Shown: piece after piece, positions 49,172 to 59,694 of the stretch
How positions within the stretch are numbered: the first letter of the stretch is position 1
How the letters are laid out: every line of letters starts with the position of its first letter
Origin: Labia minor
Taxonomy: Eukaryota > Arthropoda > Insecta > Dermaptera > Spongiphoridae
DNA length: 64,000 nt
Direction of reading: 5' to 3'
NCBI GenBank assembly: GCA_963082975.1
Contig: OY720344.1
Location: 82,386,053 to 82,450,052 of the forward strand
Position numbers and translations under genes: made by a program
The notes under the pieces: generated by a model
What the model was told of the DNA's origin: nothing
Database searches by the model: none
The model's input: only the letters and a program-made list of their open reading frames with translations

Positions 49172-50093
49172 AGAGGGTGGGGTGAAAAGTGTCCGGCCTG
49201 ACCAAGAAAAACTGTTTTTAATTTTTTTTTTGCTTTATTTTTCAACATAATCTCCATCAATAGTGATAGATTTCTCATAACGGTGTTCTAATTTAGTTAA
49301 TTTAGTTAATTTAATTTAATTTAATTTAAGTCTCATCGACAGTTATGAATCGACGCCAAAATTCGTTTGGATTACGCCTACAGCGCCAAATTGTCGTTAG
49401 AAATGTTTTTTCGAAGCAGTTTTTGGTCTAACGCAGAGGTTCTTAATCTTATGTACTCTGCGGACCCCCACTTGAAAAAATTTTTTTTGACGGACCCCAT
49501 TCCAACTTTAGGTACTTTACGTCATTTTATTAGTTAATTTCTGGCTTACGATCTCATAAGAACAAGGATATATGATGAATATTTCTAACAGTTATTGGTG
49601 AATAACGATTTTTTTGCATATTGTAAAACACATTTTATTAGAAATTATAATATTGAAGAAAGAAAATTCTGCTAGATATGAAGATGGAAACGGTAGCAAT
49701 AGTTTTCTTGCACATTTCGTTGAATTTGGGTATTTGATCTCTGTTTCCTCACAAAGCCATGCCATCGCTTCTTTTATATTAAATAAAGTTTTAACCGACT
49801 CATCATTTTCTCGTGCACCTGTACGATGGCTTTGCGGACCCCCAGTAAAGGCTTCGCGGACACCCAGGGGTCCGCGGACCACAGTTTAAGAACCTCTGGT
49901 CTAACGTTTGCAAACGCGGCACCCACCTTCCACAAAAATTTTCCTATTCAAATGGTTGTGCAAAATATTTCGCACACGTTCAGCTGATATCGTACAGGTC
50001 TCAACTATCTTGAATGTTGAAAAATAAAACAAAAAAAAAAATTAAAAACATAGTTTTTCTTGGTCAGACCGGAAACTTTTCACCCCACCCTCG
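49172..50093 (-). mobile_element. Internally deleted mariner, copy 2, split by a MITE
   Basis: The same deletion derivative as 37683-38141. It has the ends AGAGGGTGGGGTGAAAAGTG and, inverted from the right, CGAGGGTGGGGTGAAAAGTT, and is flanked by TA. The minus-strand remnant EFWRRFITVDET is retained (about 49330-49368). A 465-bp hAT MITE with its 8-bp duplication interrupts it. Without the insertion the element is about 449 bp, close to copy 1, so both descend from one deleted parent. Confidence 0.9.
49434..49898. mobile_element. hAT-type MITE (CAGAGGTTCTTAA family), nested, perfect TSD
   Basis: The TIRs CAGAGGTTCTTAATCTTATG and the inverse of CACAGTTTAAGAACCTCTG delimit 465 bp. The 8-bp duplication GTCTAACG is perfect (49426-49433 and 49899-49906). 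Its GGACCCC-rich ends match 7504-7810, but about 160 bp of extra interior is present (including a 91-codon frame, 49614-49889, of unclear meaning). It may be closer to the parental element from which the shorter MITE was derived. Confidence 0.93.
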
Positions 50094-50973
50094 TATATAT
50101 ACCTATATTGATGTAGATAATTACTATTTTTCAATATTATGTATTATAAAATTAGTAATTGTTATAAAATAATACCTCCGAGGTCACGTATGACCTGGGA
50201 TATTGCCTTGACATCGGAGTTACATATGTATGCAAAATTACAGCTCATTCGAACATTGGGAAGTGGGTCAAATTCATATTGCAAGATTTTACTACAGAAC
50301 ACGGTGTGAAAGTAAATAAAAGCGTGTAATAACTAATATTATTTTAAATTTATATTTAATTTTTAATATTAAGAAAGAAATATTTTATAAAGAAGAAAAA
50401 AGAAAAGAAATAAATGTAAGGCGTGCTATTCAGCTATAAATATTTAGATTATTTAATTATCTAGATTTCTTTGATAAGATTCTATTATATAGAGTTATTA
50501 TCATAAATTTTTAAACAGGAAATAGACTATCCTAATTAAATTAAATAGAAATCTTGATTATTAATTTTTATAAGATCATATTATACACGCTTTTATTGTA
50601 TATATACATAACAACAATCATTATCATAGTTTGAAATTAGATTACAAAATCTTATTTATCTTGTTTCAAGTTAAAATCATAGAGACCATAAGATAAGATG
50701 CAATTTTTAAAATGATTTGAAGCTGTAAAAATTTTAAATTTATTTTGACAAGGCATTCTCTTTTTTAAGTTTTGTGTGTAATGTTTTTTCTTTTTATTCT
50801 TTTCGAGGATTTTTCTTTTTTTATCTTTTTTCAATGTTTTAATATTTGTAAAAAATTTTAATTGGGTATTTTCTTTTTAATTGTATGAATTTTTTTTATT
50901 GTTTGTTACATTTAAATTGAATAATATCAATACGGTGGATTATTGTAATAATAAAATTTTAATACTAAAAAAT
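50094..50973. other. AT-rich spacer with a short repeat-like patch
   Basis: No gene seen. At about 50170-50330 the words GGAGTTACATATGTATGCAAA and ATTGGGAAGTGGGTCAAATT resemble the 3' untranslated wording of LINE-type elements in other invertebrates (from general memory, not verified). Confidence 0.4.
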
Positions 50974-51457
50974 CTGAAGTGTCTCCACTCGACTATCTCG
51001 CAAATTTGAATTGGATTAAATAACATCTTTAAATTAAATTTAATTAATTATAAATTATCAATTAAAATTAATAAATAATATTTATTAAACCAGCGCATGT
51101 TTGGCTCTTTGTTGATGGCACCACGTTACGTGTTGGCGCGTGGTTGTCAGTCAACGTGTTAAAAATTAATTTCGGTACATTCAACGATTCATTAAAGCTG
51201 AAATTCTATATATATTAGTTTTATACAATTTTTAATCATTTCGAAAACTATGAAACATATATCTTTATTTTTACGGTCAGTTTAGAGGAAAAAATATGAA
51301 AACGTGGTAGATAATAACCCTCTTCCTGATTAGCCACATTACTCAAAAGTTGATAGAAAACTACGAATTTTGAATAATGCGCGTGTACTAATTTTCATGA
51401 TTCTAGCTCAAACCGTTTTGCGTAATCTTGTCTACATACACACACACACATACATAT
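50974..51457 (+). repeat. Repeat family A, copy 7
   Basis: It starts CTGAAGTGTCTCCACTCGAC and has all modules through AATCTTGTCTACATACACAC. It loses the last ~80 bp after the CA-rich tract. The terminal hairpin and the block with GTTTGGCTCTTTGTTGATGG are well kept. Confidence 0.88.
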
Positions 51458-52660
51458 CAAGATAAAAAATATTAATAAATATAAGTAATTATAATGATAA
51501 TAATTATTACTATACAATTTAATTTTAAATGGCAGCTTCGAAATACCTACATATGTATAAATTTCGATAGTTAGAAAAATACTCTATATATATATATTTT
51601 GACTTTAAATATGCTTTTATTTCATAACTCCAATTTCCTTTCTTGTAAGTTAAGATTGTCAAGGGGAAGCTCGTTTTTCAAGAATTCTTTTTTGAAAAAT
51701 AAGAGTACCTGATTGAAGCTGCCCTGGGGTGTTAATGGAAAGCTTTTTCCTACAGACACGGGAAACAAATCAGTTGCCGAAAATCATCAACAGATAGAAT
51801 TGGGGATGTATCGTTGATTCGGATTCTCCCCCTAAGACGTCACCTGACAGTGAGACGCCATTAGGGACGTTAGATTACATCTCAACTCTATATATACCAT
51901 CAACGGAAAAGACGTCGACAAAATGAAATTTTAATCTAGCAAATATATGAATTCTTCAACTTCAACCCTCCTCCTTTCCATTTGCACTTATCTTTTCCAA
52001 AGAATAACATAAATGAAATATTAGAAAAAGAGCGAGAATAGAGAATTGCGTTAAAAGAAGAGGAAAGTGAAAGATAAATAGGGCAATTGCTGGGCTTGGC
52101 ACGTGTCACGGTGCACGTGACACTGACGTCAATCAACTGACAAACAAGTGTCATCTCGGCGGATGGTCTCGTTCCAGCCACTCCGCCAGCATTTCAGACC
52201 AAACACTCTGCAAATGAATAGATAAACAATTTTCGCGAATTAGTTATGAGAATGGCAATTTATTGTCAATATTGTTGGAAAATATTTTGAATAATTTTAT
52301 TTCACTCAAAGGTCTTTCTTTATCCCATATATCAGAAAATAAAAAATAAACTCAATATTTTTTCCCCAGCATAAAGATAATCATAAAAATAAATACCATT
52401 TTATTTTATATGCAGTTTATTGTTAGTTAGAATTAGCCGTTAATACGAGTATGTGGAGGAACAAATAATACGGGGCCAGTAAAAAAGAAAGAGAATAACA
52501 TAAAACCCTAAAAAAATATTTTTTATTTTCAACTGTTTGTTTGCAAAGATCAAATAATGATTATATATGATATTATAACGTCAAAATTCTAATCTAATTT
52601 ATATAGGAGATAGAAAGAAAGGATTATCTAACTTTCACTTTTAATTTGATTTAGCTAATA
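51458..52660. other. Spacer with a possible regulatory island
   Basis: The island at about 51640-52200 has ordinary composition and no repeat partner here. It includes a TATA-like CTCTATATATACC (about 51887) and the E-box/CRE cluster described separately. No supported gene. Confidence 0.4.
52099..52131. promoter_or_regulatory. Paired E-boxes and a CRE site
   Basis: Two CACGTG palindromes (52100-52105 and 52114-52119) are spaced 14 bp apart, and a perfect TGACGTCA lies at 52124-52131. The first ten bases after each E-box form an inverted GTGTCAC/GTGACAC pair. CACGTG is the core site of bHLH factors and TGACGTCA of CREB/ATF factors. Function is inferred from the words alone. Confidence 0.4.
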
Positions 52661-52847
52661 CAGTGTTTACAAACCTTTTTTGTGTCATGCTCCACCTAAG
52701 CCCTTCTAAAATTCTTATGCCCCTCTATGTATCATATACATAATTTTTAATATTAAAATGTTGAGTCCATTTTCGAATTGCACCCCCCCCCCTCCTCACG
52801 ATCAAATTGCTCACTGTGGGGCGTGGGCCCCACGTTGGGAAACACTG
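52661..52847. mobile_element. hAT-type MITE (CAGTGTTT family)
   Basis: It starts CAGTGTTTACAAACC and ends TTGGGAAACACTG, an imperfect inverse. Near the right end is the palindrome GTGGGGCGTGGGCCCCAC. Flanks AGCTAATA and AGTTACTA agree at 6 of 8 positions, a decayed duplication. 187 bp, non-coding, with a nine-C run inside. Confidence 0.7.
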
Positions 52848-53084
52848 AGTTACTAAGTATTCTGACAAATTATAGATATACAATATATATGCAATTAATA
52901 TGCAATTAAAAGAAAAAGATATATAAGGCAAAATAAAAAAAAAATTATAAAACAAGACTGGCAAATTATTATCCATCGATATCAATACACTTTCACAATT
53001 GAGTCAATTTTGAAAACACATATTCCGACAGACTCAAATCCCCCATGAGTAGAAAAACACAGTTGTATATAAAAGAGGTAACAG
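52848..53084. other. AT-rich spacer
   Basis: No gene or repeat recognised. Confidence 0.5.
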
Positions 53085-54395
53085 AAATGATCCAACTTAC
53101 TACAGAGGAATAATATTACTCTGTCTAAAACTATTATTAATAACTATGAGCTTAGTGAATAAATTAGAATCTCTTATTAAAACCAGTGAAAAACAAAGTG
53201 GCTTTAGAAGTAACCACTCAACAGACAATGTCCAATTCATTGTCGGTCAGATCATTGAAAATCCATTGATTATTATAAATCCGCTTTTATGTGCTTCATG
53301 GATTTGACAAGAGCCTTCGACACAGATTGTCTAGAACAGTGCTCCACAACCGGTGTGCCTTAAAGGTGATACAGGTATGCCGCCGCGATCAACTTTTAGA
53401 AATCCGTATAATTTTATTGGTAATATATATATATTTCAGCTTTTGATGTGCCACAAAATCCTAGAAACAATTTTTGTGTGCCGTAGGTAAGAAAAGGTTG
53501 CGGAGCACTGGTCTAGAAGATGTAACTAACTATTCTAATGACAAGGAACATCCCTGCCGATCTTATAGTACTTATTAAAGAAATAAATACTAATACCGAA
53601 ACTAAAATTATGGCAGAAAATAGACTCAATAAACACATAAGCACAATCAACGATTCCTTAAGTTTTGTTCTTTTTAACCTGGTTAAACACATTAAATGTT
53701 TAAAAGGTTACAACATATGAGGAGAGAATATTATTATTTTTTGATATGGCGCCGTTCATATTGCTGAATCTGAAGACGATCTACAGAGACTGCTATTTCA
53801 ATTAGGGGAAATTGCGAAAAAATTTAATATGGACAACAACAACAAAATTGCTTGTCATCTTGAAAGAACCAACGTGCCGCAAACTGTAGTTTGGAAATAA
53901 AATATTAGGACAGGTGATGAAGTTCAGATATGTTTGGTCTCATATTACCAGGAATCTGAACCTGTATAATGAGAGTCAAGGTGAAAATATACAAAACAGC
54001 TGTAAGACCTATCATTACTTACGCACTTGAAACCAGAACAATACATCAGCGACGGAGCAGCTTCAGAGACAGAGGGAAAATGAACACTCAGAGATCTATA
54101 CTGGGCCTTACACTATGGGACAAAAGAAAAACCCAATCACATCAAGAGTAGTGTGGGATCCTGGATATCGTCAAATAGACGAAAGATACCCCTTGTTTTT
54201 GGAATGAACATGTGGATAGAGCAAATGCGGAGGGACTAATCAAAATAGCCCAAGATAGAAGGCCAGCAACAAAACGACCTAGGGGTAGTCCGCGAAAGAG
54301 GTGAAAAGAAAGATGGGCGTACTTCCCCAGTGAGACGTGAGGTGTGTGTAGAAGAACAGGCATTAAACCTATAATAAAAAAGAAGAAGAATATTT
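53085..54395 (+). pseudogene. Non-LTR retrotransposon reverse transcriptase pseudogene
   Basis: In order along the plus strand, in shifting frames: QSGFRSNHSTDNVQF (RT domain, GFR..ST motif, about 53200), then CFMDLTRAFDT (FxDLxxAFD, near 53300), AVHIAESEDDLQRLL (after the expected YADD box, about 53750), VKIYKTAVRPIITYA (about 53980) and RPATKRPRGSPRKR (C-terminal GRPxxRW region, about 54260). It ends in an A/G-rich tail (about 54375-54392). Many frameshifts make it dead. It belongs to a lineage different from the 9-20 kb LINE pieces. A 174-bp MITE splits the RT domain. Confidence 0.88.
53337..53510. mobile_element. hAT-type MITE (CAGTGCTCC family), nested in a LINE, perfect TSD
   Basis: It starts CAGTGCTCCACAACCGGTG and ends GGTTGCGGAGCACTG. 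The TIRs differ at one of the first 15 positions. The 8-bp duplications GTCTAGAA are identical (53329-53336 and 53511-53518). The interior has GTGTGCC at the left and GTGCCGTAGG at the right, and no coding. Confidence 0.93.
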
Positions 54396-55160
54396 TACAC
54401 TCATATTATAGTAACTAAAATACTTTTGAAAGTAACACAGTTTTCATAAGTTTCGGGGTGTATTATCAAAACACTAGACTGCATCAATGAAATTAATTCT
54501 TTATAAGATGATAAAATAAAAAAATCTGATAGAAACGATTTCAATAGTGGACTAGGTCCGCCCCATGAGGAATTTCGTGATGGTAGTATAAAATCGGTTA
54601 TTCAAAAAAATAAATAAAAAAAATAAAATAAAATAAAACGTTATGCTGTGTGAATTAAGTAAGAAATAATTTTTTTTTACAAAAAGGACTATTTTAATTA
54701 AATAATATCTGAATTTCAAAACAATTTTTTAAATGTTCACATACTTATATATTATTACGTTAATCAATAGATAATTATTTTATTCTAATTTTAATGATAA
54801 AACAAGTACCATTTTTAACCATTTTTTTAATAACAATTTAAATTTAAATAAGTACCAGCTAGTATTATTATTATTTAAAAATATTCCAACAATGGTTTAG
54901 ATAGTGAAAAAAGATTATAAAAAAAAGAAATACGCGCTTTCAGTTCTAACTTAATAAAATAATCCTTATCAAATTGCAAGTGTTTATTTTAACGATTTAA
55001 TAAAAATTGGAATGATATAATTGTTTCATTACGAATACTCAGAATTTTCTATATTGTTTGTAAATAAAATAATGAATATCCTTTATCTTAGATTAAAATT
55101 AAGGTTGAAAAGTTAAATAAGTTTTATATATAATATAATATTTAAAAACATATAGTATGG

Positions 55161-55195
<35 letters not shown>

Positions 55196-55734
55196 TTAAG
55201 TTTTAATATTATTATTATTTGTTTATCAAGATGACAAAAAAAGATACATGATGAAAGGGAGATAAAAATAAGAACCTTTTCCCTCGCTCAACTGCTTCCG
55301 TGGCCACTTAAGTGGCTCATTAGCTCCACTTGTTTATATTTCCTGTCAACTTGATCAGCACACGGCTAATTATCAATAATTTATTCATTTTCAGATTCTC
55401 CCTTCCCTATCTCTCCCTCCCTTTCCCGTTAATTCAACAACTTGAACATTCTATCAAGTTCCCTTGATGTAAAACACCTTCACTTTATAATTACTTATTT
55501 CTAACAAATAATTAGTTAGCTCTCAACTAATCGTGAAGCCTTTTCATTGAAGAACTTTAGTTTTGTTTATATTTATATTATTATTATGAAAATTAAACTA
55601 TCCAATTGGTTATTAAAACCTGTAGAGAAATAAATAAAAGTGTATAAGATATAAATTGGATTACTTAATTAGGAAGTATGGTATTTTTACATAAAAACAA
55701 CTCTGACTTTTATATATACATCCTGCGAAAGATG
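54396..55734. other. AT-rich stretch with a small island
   Basis: No gene seen. A TA run lies at 55163-55192. The island at 55250-55560 contains the 14-bp palindrome GCCACTTAAGTGGC (55303-55316), which holds two inverted CACTTAA words, the type of site bound by NK2-class homeodomain proteins. Confidence 0.45.
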
Positions 55735-55960
55735 GCCGACTAAGCAGGATAAAGGTATTCAATGATCAGTACAACAGGTTTACCTTTACCTTGATTTTCT
55801 GGATCGGAGGCGCTACTTTTTAACAAGTAGCTTCCAAATTTTGATCTCGAAGGCTGGGTTGACTCTGTACTATAGACCCCAGCTTGAAAAAAATCCCTTG
55901 CCAGACACGGGGCGGGTCACGAGAATGAAGGGTGACACAGTTAACCAACATCCTCCATAA
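55735..55960 (-). mobile_element. tRNA-derived SINE (family D), copy 4, decayed
   Basis: An inverted copy with body words TTACCTTGATTTTCTGGATC, GGAGGCGCTACTTTTTAAC and GGCTGGGTTGACTC, and a head whose B box is largely lost. The 3' end is truncated relative to copy 5. Confidence 0.75.
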
Positions 55961-57290
55961 TATATATTTATATATATAACCATTTAAATAACAAGCATAT
56001 TATTTATTCAATTTATGAGAATCTAACTTCACCAAGAATCGTTAAAGGTGTAAATCGCAACATTGACCTATTCACCCTGTCAAACATTGATTGATACATT
56101 CATGTTACCTGTGAGCATAGAAACACTACTCATATACATTTTTCCTCTCTCTCTCTCTCTGTGTTTTCCCTTTCCTTCTCCAAATGACATAGCTTCCAGG
56201 CTCTCGAAAACTATCGATAATATGTATCAATTTCATCCATGACCTTTTCGAAATGTCACATGTCATTGGTGCTTTAAACAGATCACAAATGTATCAAAAA
56301 CATGTCGACAAGAGCAAGAAAATTTATCAAATTTAATTTGTCAATAAAATTGGTCGGTTGTATATTTTATATATATAATATATATATTTATTTTTATTTT
56401 GAAATTGTTTGGGGAATTTGAATCGATTTTAGGGTGATCTCTCAATGAACATTTTGGTTTTCAATCCAAACATGTTTCACATGGAAAATTAACTCACTTT
56501 GAATAATTTACATCAATGAACGAGTGGTAGCCATTTTATTTTTAAAGTTGCTATTCTTTCAAAGTATATTCAATTAATTTTATTTTATTTTATGATCAAA
56601 TGAAATTATAGGCGTAATTTATAAACATACTAATTTAAAAACGTTGCATATTAATATAAATATTATATTAATATTAATATGATTATCATTTTTTTAAAAT
56701 TTATACATTTCAATCAAACTTATATCATTAAATAATATATAATATATACAATTTTATTATATAAAATAGTAGAAATATTTTTTTTTCTGAATATTGGTCA
56801 TTTGAATGAAATCAATGAAATTATTAAGGTATAGAGTTTTTAAGGGATTTCTTTACATTTTCAAATTTCAAAATTTTAATTATATTTGTTCTTTGAACTA
56901 TTTTATAAATAAAGAAAAGTAACTAACTTTTTATGAGAGAAATTCTTTTTATTAGTTATGTATTTTAAATTTAAAAAAATTACTTAAATAAATATATTTC
57001 TTCAGTTTTATCTCCATATAAAAAAAATTTTCACTTAACTGAAAATTCTACAATTTTTTAATTCCTAATCTTCCTTCTAAATCCAAATAAATAAAAAGAG
57101 TAACAAACAATCTCGCAAACATTCGCTTTTATAATATAAATTAGGTTAGATATTAGATTAGATTAGATTAGATGTTTTTATATTTAAAAATTAATTAGGT
57201 TAAATAATAAATAAGAAAGGGAAAAATATAGTTTATCCATTAATATTAAAATTGATTTTATTTGTATATCTTAATTATATGCTTTTTTTA
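55961..57290. other. AT-rich stretch with an island
   Basis: No gene seen. The island at 56010-56350 is of ordinary composition, with a CT run at about 56144-56160. At 57050-57130 there is similarity to 16755-16840. A TTAGA-type short tandem repeat lies at about 57140-57172. Confidence 0.45.
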
Positions 57291-57332
57291 TGAGAGTATC
57301 AACGCAGGCCGGGTACTGCTAGTATTATATAA
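57291..57332 (-). repeat. Short transposon terminus-like scrap
   Basis: On the minus strand, ATACTAGCAGTACCCGGCCT followed by GCGTTGATAC resembles widely dispersed element ends in arthropods that read ...CTAGCAGTACCCGGC. Too short to classify. Confidence 0.35.
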
Positions 57333-58107
57333 ATCTTCAAATGTATAGCGTTTTCACTTAATTTGTAATAAAAAAATTAAACAATTTCAGTACTAAATTA
57401 AATTAAACCCATAATATTTTAATACAATAAATAATAAACTAATTGAGAACGCGTTTAATTCCATTTGTTTAAACATTCAAATATGTTAAGTGGTATTAAT
57501 TGGCCAGAATTTTGATGTATTCATAAAATTCTATCTATATCTATATGAATACACAATTATTGAAATTACATATATATATATTCAATAATAAATAAATCAT
57601 TTATATGAATTCAGTAAAAAATGAATTTTATGGAAATTTCAATTATATAATGAATACCTGTAGATATAATTTCTATACTTTAATGTAATTTTTATTTATT
57701 TTAATAATAATAATAATTATATAATAATAGAAATCGTGTTATAATTTAAAGATATGTTATTTTGAATATTTTAATATCGTGAATGTCTCTATTATCCGAA
57801 GAATAAACTCGATTTTTTTTGTTACTTTAAAGTGATTAAGTACAATTCAATTAAAAATTAAAAACAATCAATAGAGATACAAATTTAATTAAACAAAATG
57901 CTGCAAGGTGAAAAAGAATTGACTTTTAGAGAACATCTAAATACTATGGTACTTTTTGGTGATTGCAAATTGACGCGAATCATTTGTTGATAGATTCATA
58001 TGAATTGTTTATTCTTGAAAATTAATATGGATAGACACTATTGTAGTTATTATAAATAAAGGGTGAATTAACTTTTCAAATGATTTGTAAATAGTTTACA
58101 AATACTA
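57333..58107. other. AT-rich spacer
   Basis: No gene seen. Confidence 0.55.
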
Positions 58108-59009
58108 CAGGGTGGACCAAAATTCCGGTAACATTTGAATCGAGCGCTACTTCGAATTGCGGGGGATAGGGGGGAGCGGGGCGTTACTAAAAGCGAGAGC
58201 GTCTAGTTGGAATTCAGTGGCATGGCGTCGTTCAGCGGAGCATATCGCGCGTTTTGCGTACGCGAGTACTTTCGCAAAAACGATTCTGCGACTGAAGCAC
58301 GACGAAAATTTTGTACACAGTACAACATACGAAATAAAAATCAAGCTCCATCAACTAGTGCAATTAAAAATTGGGTACAGAAGTTCGAGGAGATGGGTTC
58401 AACATTAAATCTACCACGATCCGGCCGACCTAGGACGTTGAGAGAGCCCGTAAACTTAGAGCGCGTACGAGCATCTGTTATAGAACAACCTGGCCTCTCT
58501 ACTCGAAAGCGGTCTAGTGTTTTAAATGTGTCCAGGACATCTTTAAATCGTATTCTTCACAAGGATTTACATTTACACCCGTATAAAATTCAAATTGTAC
58601 AGCAATTAAGGCCAAGTGACTACATTCAGAGGGAAAAAGTCATATCCAAAAGAGGTGACATTAACTGGCCACTCCGCAGCCTGGATTTGTCACCAATGGA
58701 CTTTTCCTTTGGGGATACCTCAAAAGTAAAGTTTTTAATAACAACCCTCAGTCTATTGAAGAATTAAAAGAAAATATAAGGGAGGAAATTCAGAATATTT
58801 CTCCAAACACATGTCGGGCGGTGATGGAAAATTTCCGCACTAGGTTATGGGGGTGCCAAACTAAACAAGGGACACATTTGGACGACGTTATTTTAAAAAA
58901 TAAAACTCTGATTTTTGTACTTTTATAATAAATAAACATATTTTCTCTCATATCTCTTTTTGTATTTTTTATAACCATTTGAAATGTTCAGGACTTTTGG
59001 TCAACCCTG
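58108..59009 (+). mobile_element. IS630/Tc1-like transposon, internally deleted
   Basis: The termini CAGGGTGGACCAAAATTCCG and, inverted from the right, CAGGGTTGACCAAAAGTCCT are ~30-bp imperfect TIRs flanked by TA on both sides. Its length is 902 bp against 1.2-1.4 kb expected for an intact copy. It contains the truncated transposase described separately. Confidence 0.92.
58207..58767 (+). pseudogene. IS630/Tc1-like transposase, catalytic core deleted and frameshifted
   Basis: The frame starts MEFSGMASFSGAYRAF; the second Met at 58222 may be the true start. Residues ~10-60 form an N-terminal HTH (YFRKNDSATEARRKF, SAIKNWVQKFEEMGS), then a GRPRT linker (SGRPRTLREP) and a second HTH (SVLNVSRTSLNRILHKDL). 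After REKVISKRGDIN the sequence jumps to WPLRSLDLSPMDF, which in this family lies near the last catalytic residue, so the first two catalytic aspartates and the region between them are deleted. A missing T after MDF shifts the frame; the lost tail (LKSKVFNNNPQSIEELKENI and onward) continues in the next frame to about 58890. Non-functional. Confidence 0.9.
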
Positions 59010-59097
59010 TATCATTTATTGTTTTTTTTTATAATATAGATGTGGATGAATTTTATTTGAAAGAAAAAGTTATAATTTAAATTTCAAATTGATAAAA

Positions 59098-59650
59098 TCT
59101 ATCTATCTATCTAGAAAATTTTTGGCAAGAGAATCCACATTCCTGCAACCATCCCTATCCAACTCCTATTCTCTCCCAACTCACCACTTCCTCCTTTGTA
59201 TTATCAATCAAGCGTGCATTTAGTCTACTCACACAATTGATTTTCCTATAAATACATTTCTAAGGCACCACAGGAGGAGAGGTTAGCGTAGCTGGCTCAC
59301 AAACTCGTGGTCCCGGGTTCAAGTCCCGGGCCTGGAAAGGGAATTTCTCTAGCTGGGGTTTATGGGAAGGAGTCAACCCAGCCTCCGGGATCAAAATTGG
59401 GAAAGCTAATTGATAGCGCCTTCGATCAAGAAAATCAAGGTAAAGCTTGATAGGACCCGTTATACTGGTCACAGGACAACTAATTAATATAAGCGACTTG
59501 ATAGGCATTGTCCTTGCATAGGTCATACAAAAGTCAGAGGGTTTTTTTTATAAATACATTTTTTCTCACTAGTCTTTTTTCTTCAATTCTAGCCCCTCAT
59601 GTCGTCGATCGTAACCATCTTCAAGTGTGGAGATTTATAGAGGCCATGCA
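59098..59650 (-). mobile_element. Non-LTR retrotransposon 3' end with (TAGA)n tail, split by a SINE
   Basis: It starts (on the plus strand) with TCTA repeats and continues in the same order as 11415-11720: CAACCATCCCTATCCAACTC, TATTCTCTCCCAACTC, TTTTCCTATAAATACATTTC. The SINE at 59260-59548 interrupts it. The C-terminal coding part is degenerate. It is 5'-truncated near 59645. Confidence 0.75.
59260..59548 (+). mobile_element. tRNA-derived SINE (family D), copy 5, best preserved
   Basis: The head holds an A-box-like GAGGTTAGCGTAGCTGGCTC (from 59278) and a B box GGTTCAAGTCC at 59316-59326, with TCCCGGGTTCAAGTCCCGGG forming a tRNA T-arm-like hairpin. The body includes GAGTCAACCCAGCCTCCGGG and the 3' end CAAAAGTCAGAGGG plus a T-run. 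A perfect 13-bp duplication TATAAATACATTT (59247-59259 and 59549-59561) frames it. It has no poly-A tail; the T-run is on the element's own strand. Confidence 0.93.
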
Positions 59651-59672
59651 ATTCCTAGCTATGCAATCTCAG

Positions 59673-59694
59673 CCCCCCCCCCCCCCCCCCCCCC
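59673..59694. repeat. Poly-C homopolymer
   Basis: 22 consecutive C residues in otherwise AT-rich DNA. The length may be affected by sequencing or assembly error. Confidence 0.9.

Noticed and set aside
49592-49889. Frames of 91 and 96 codons on both strands inside the nested MITE
   Set aside because: They are mirror frames across the same non-autonomous element, with no transposase motif visible.
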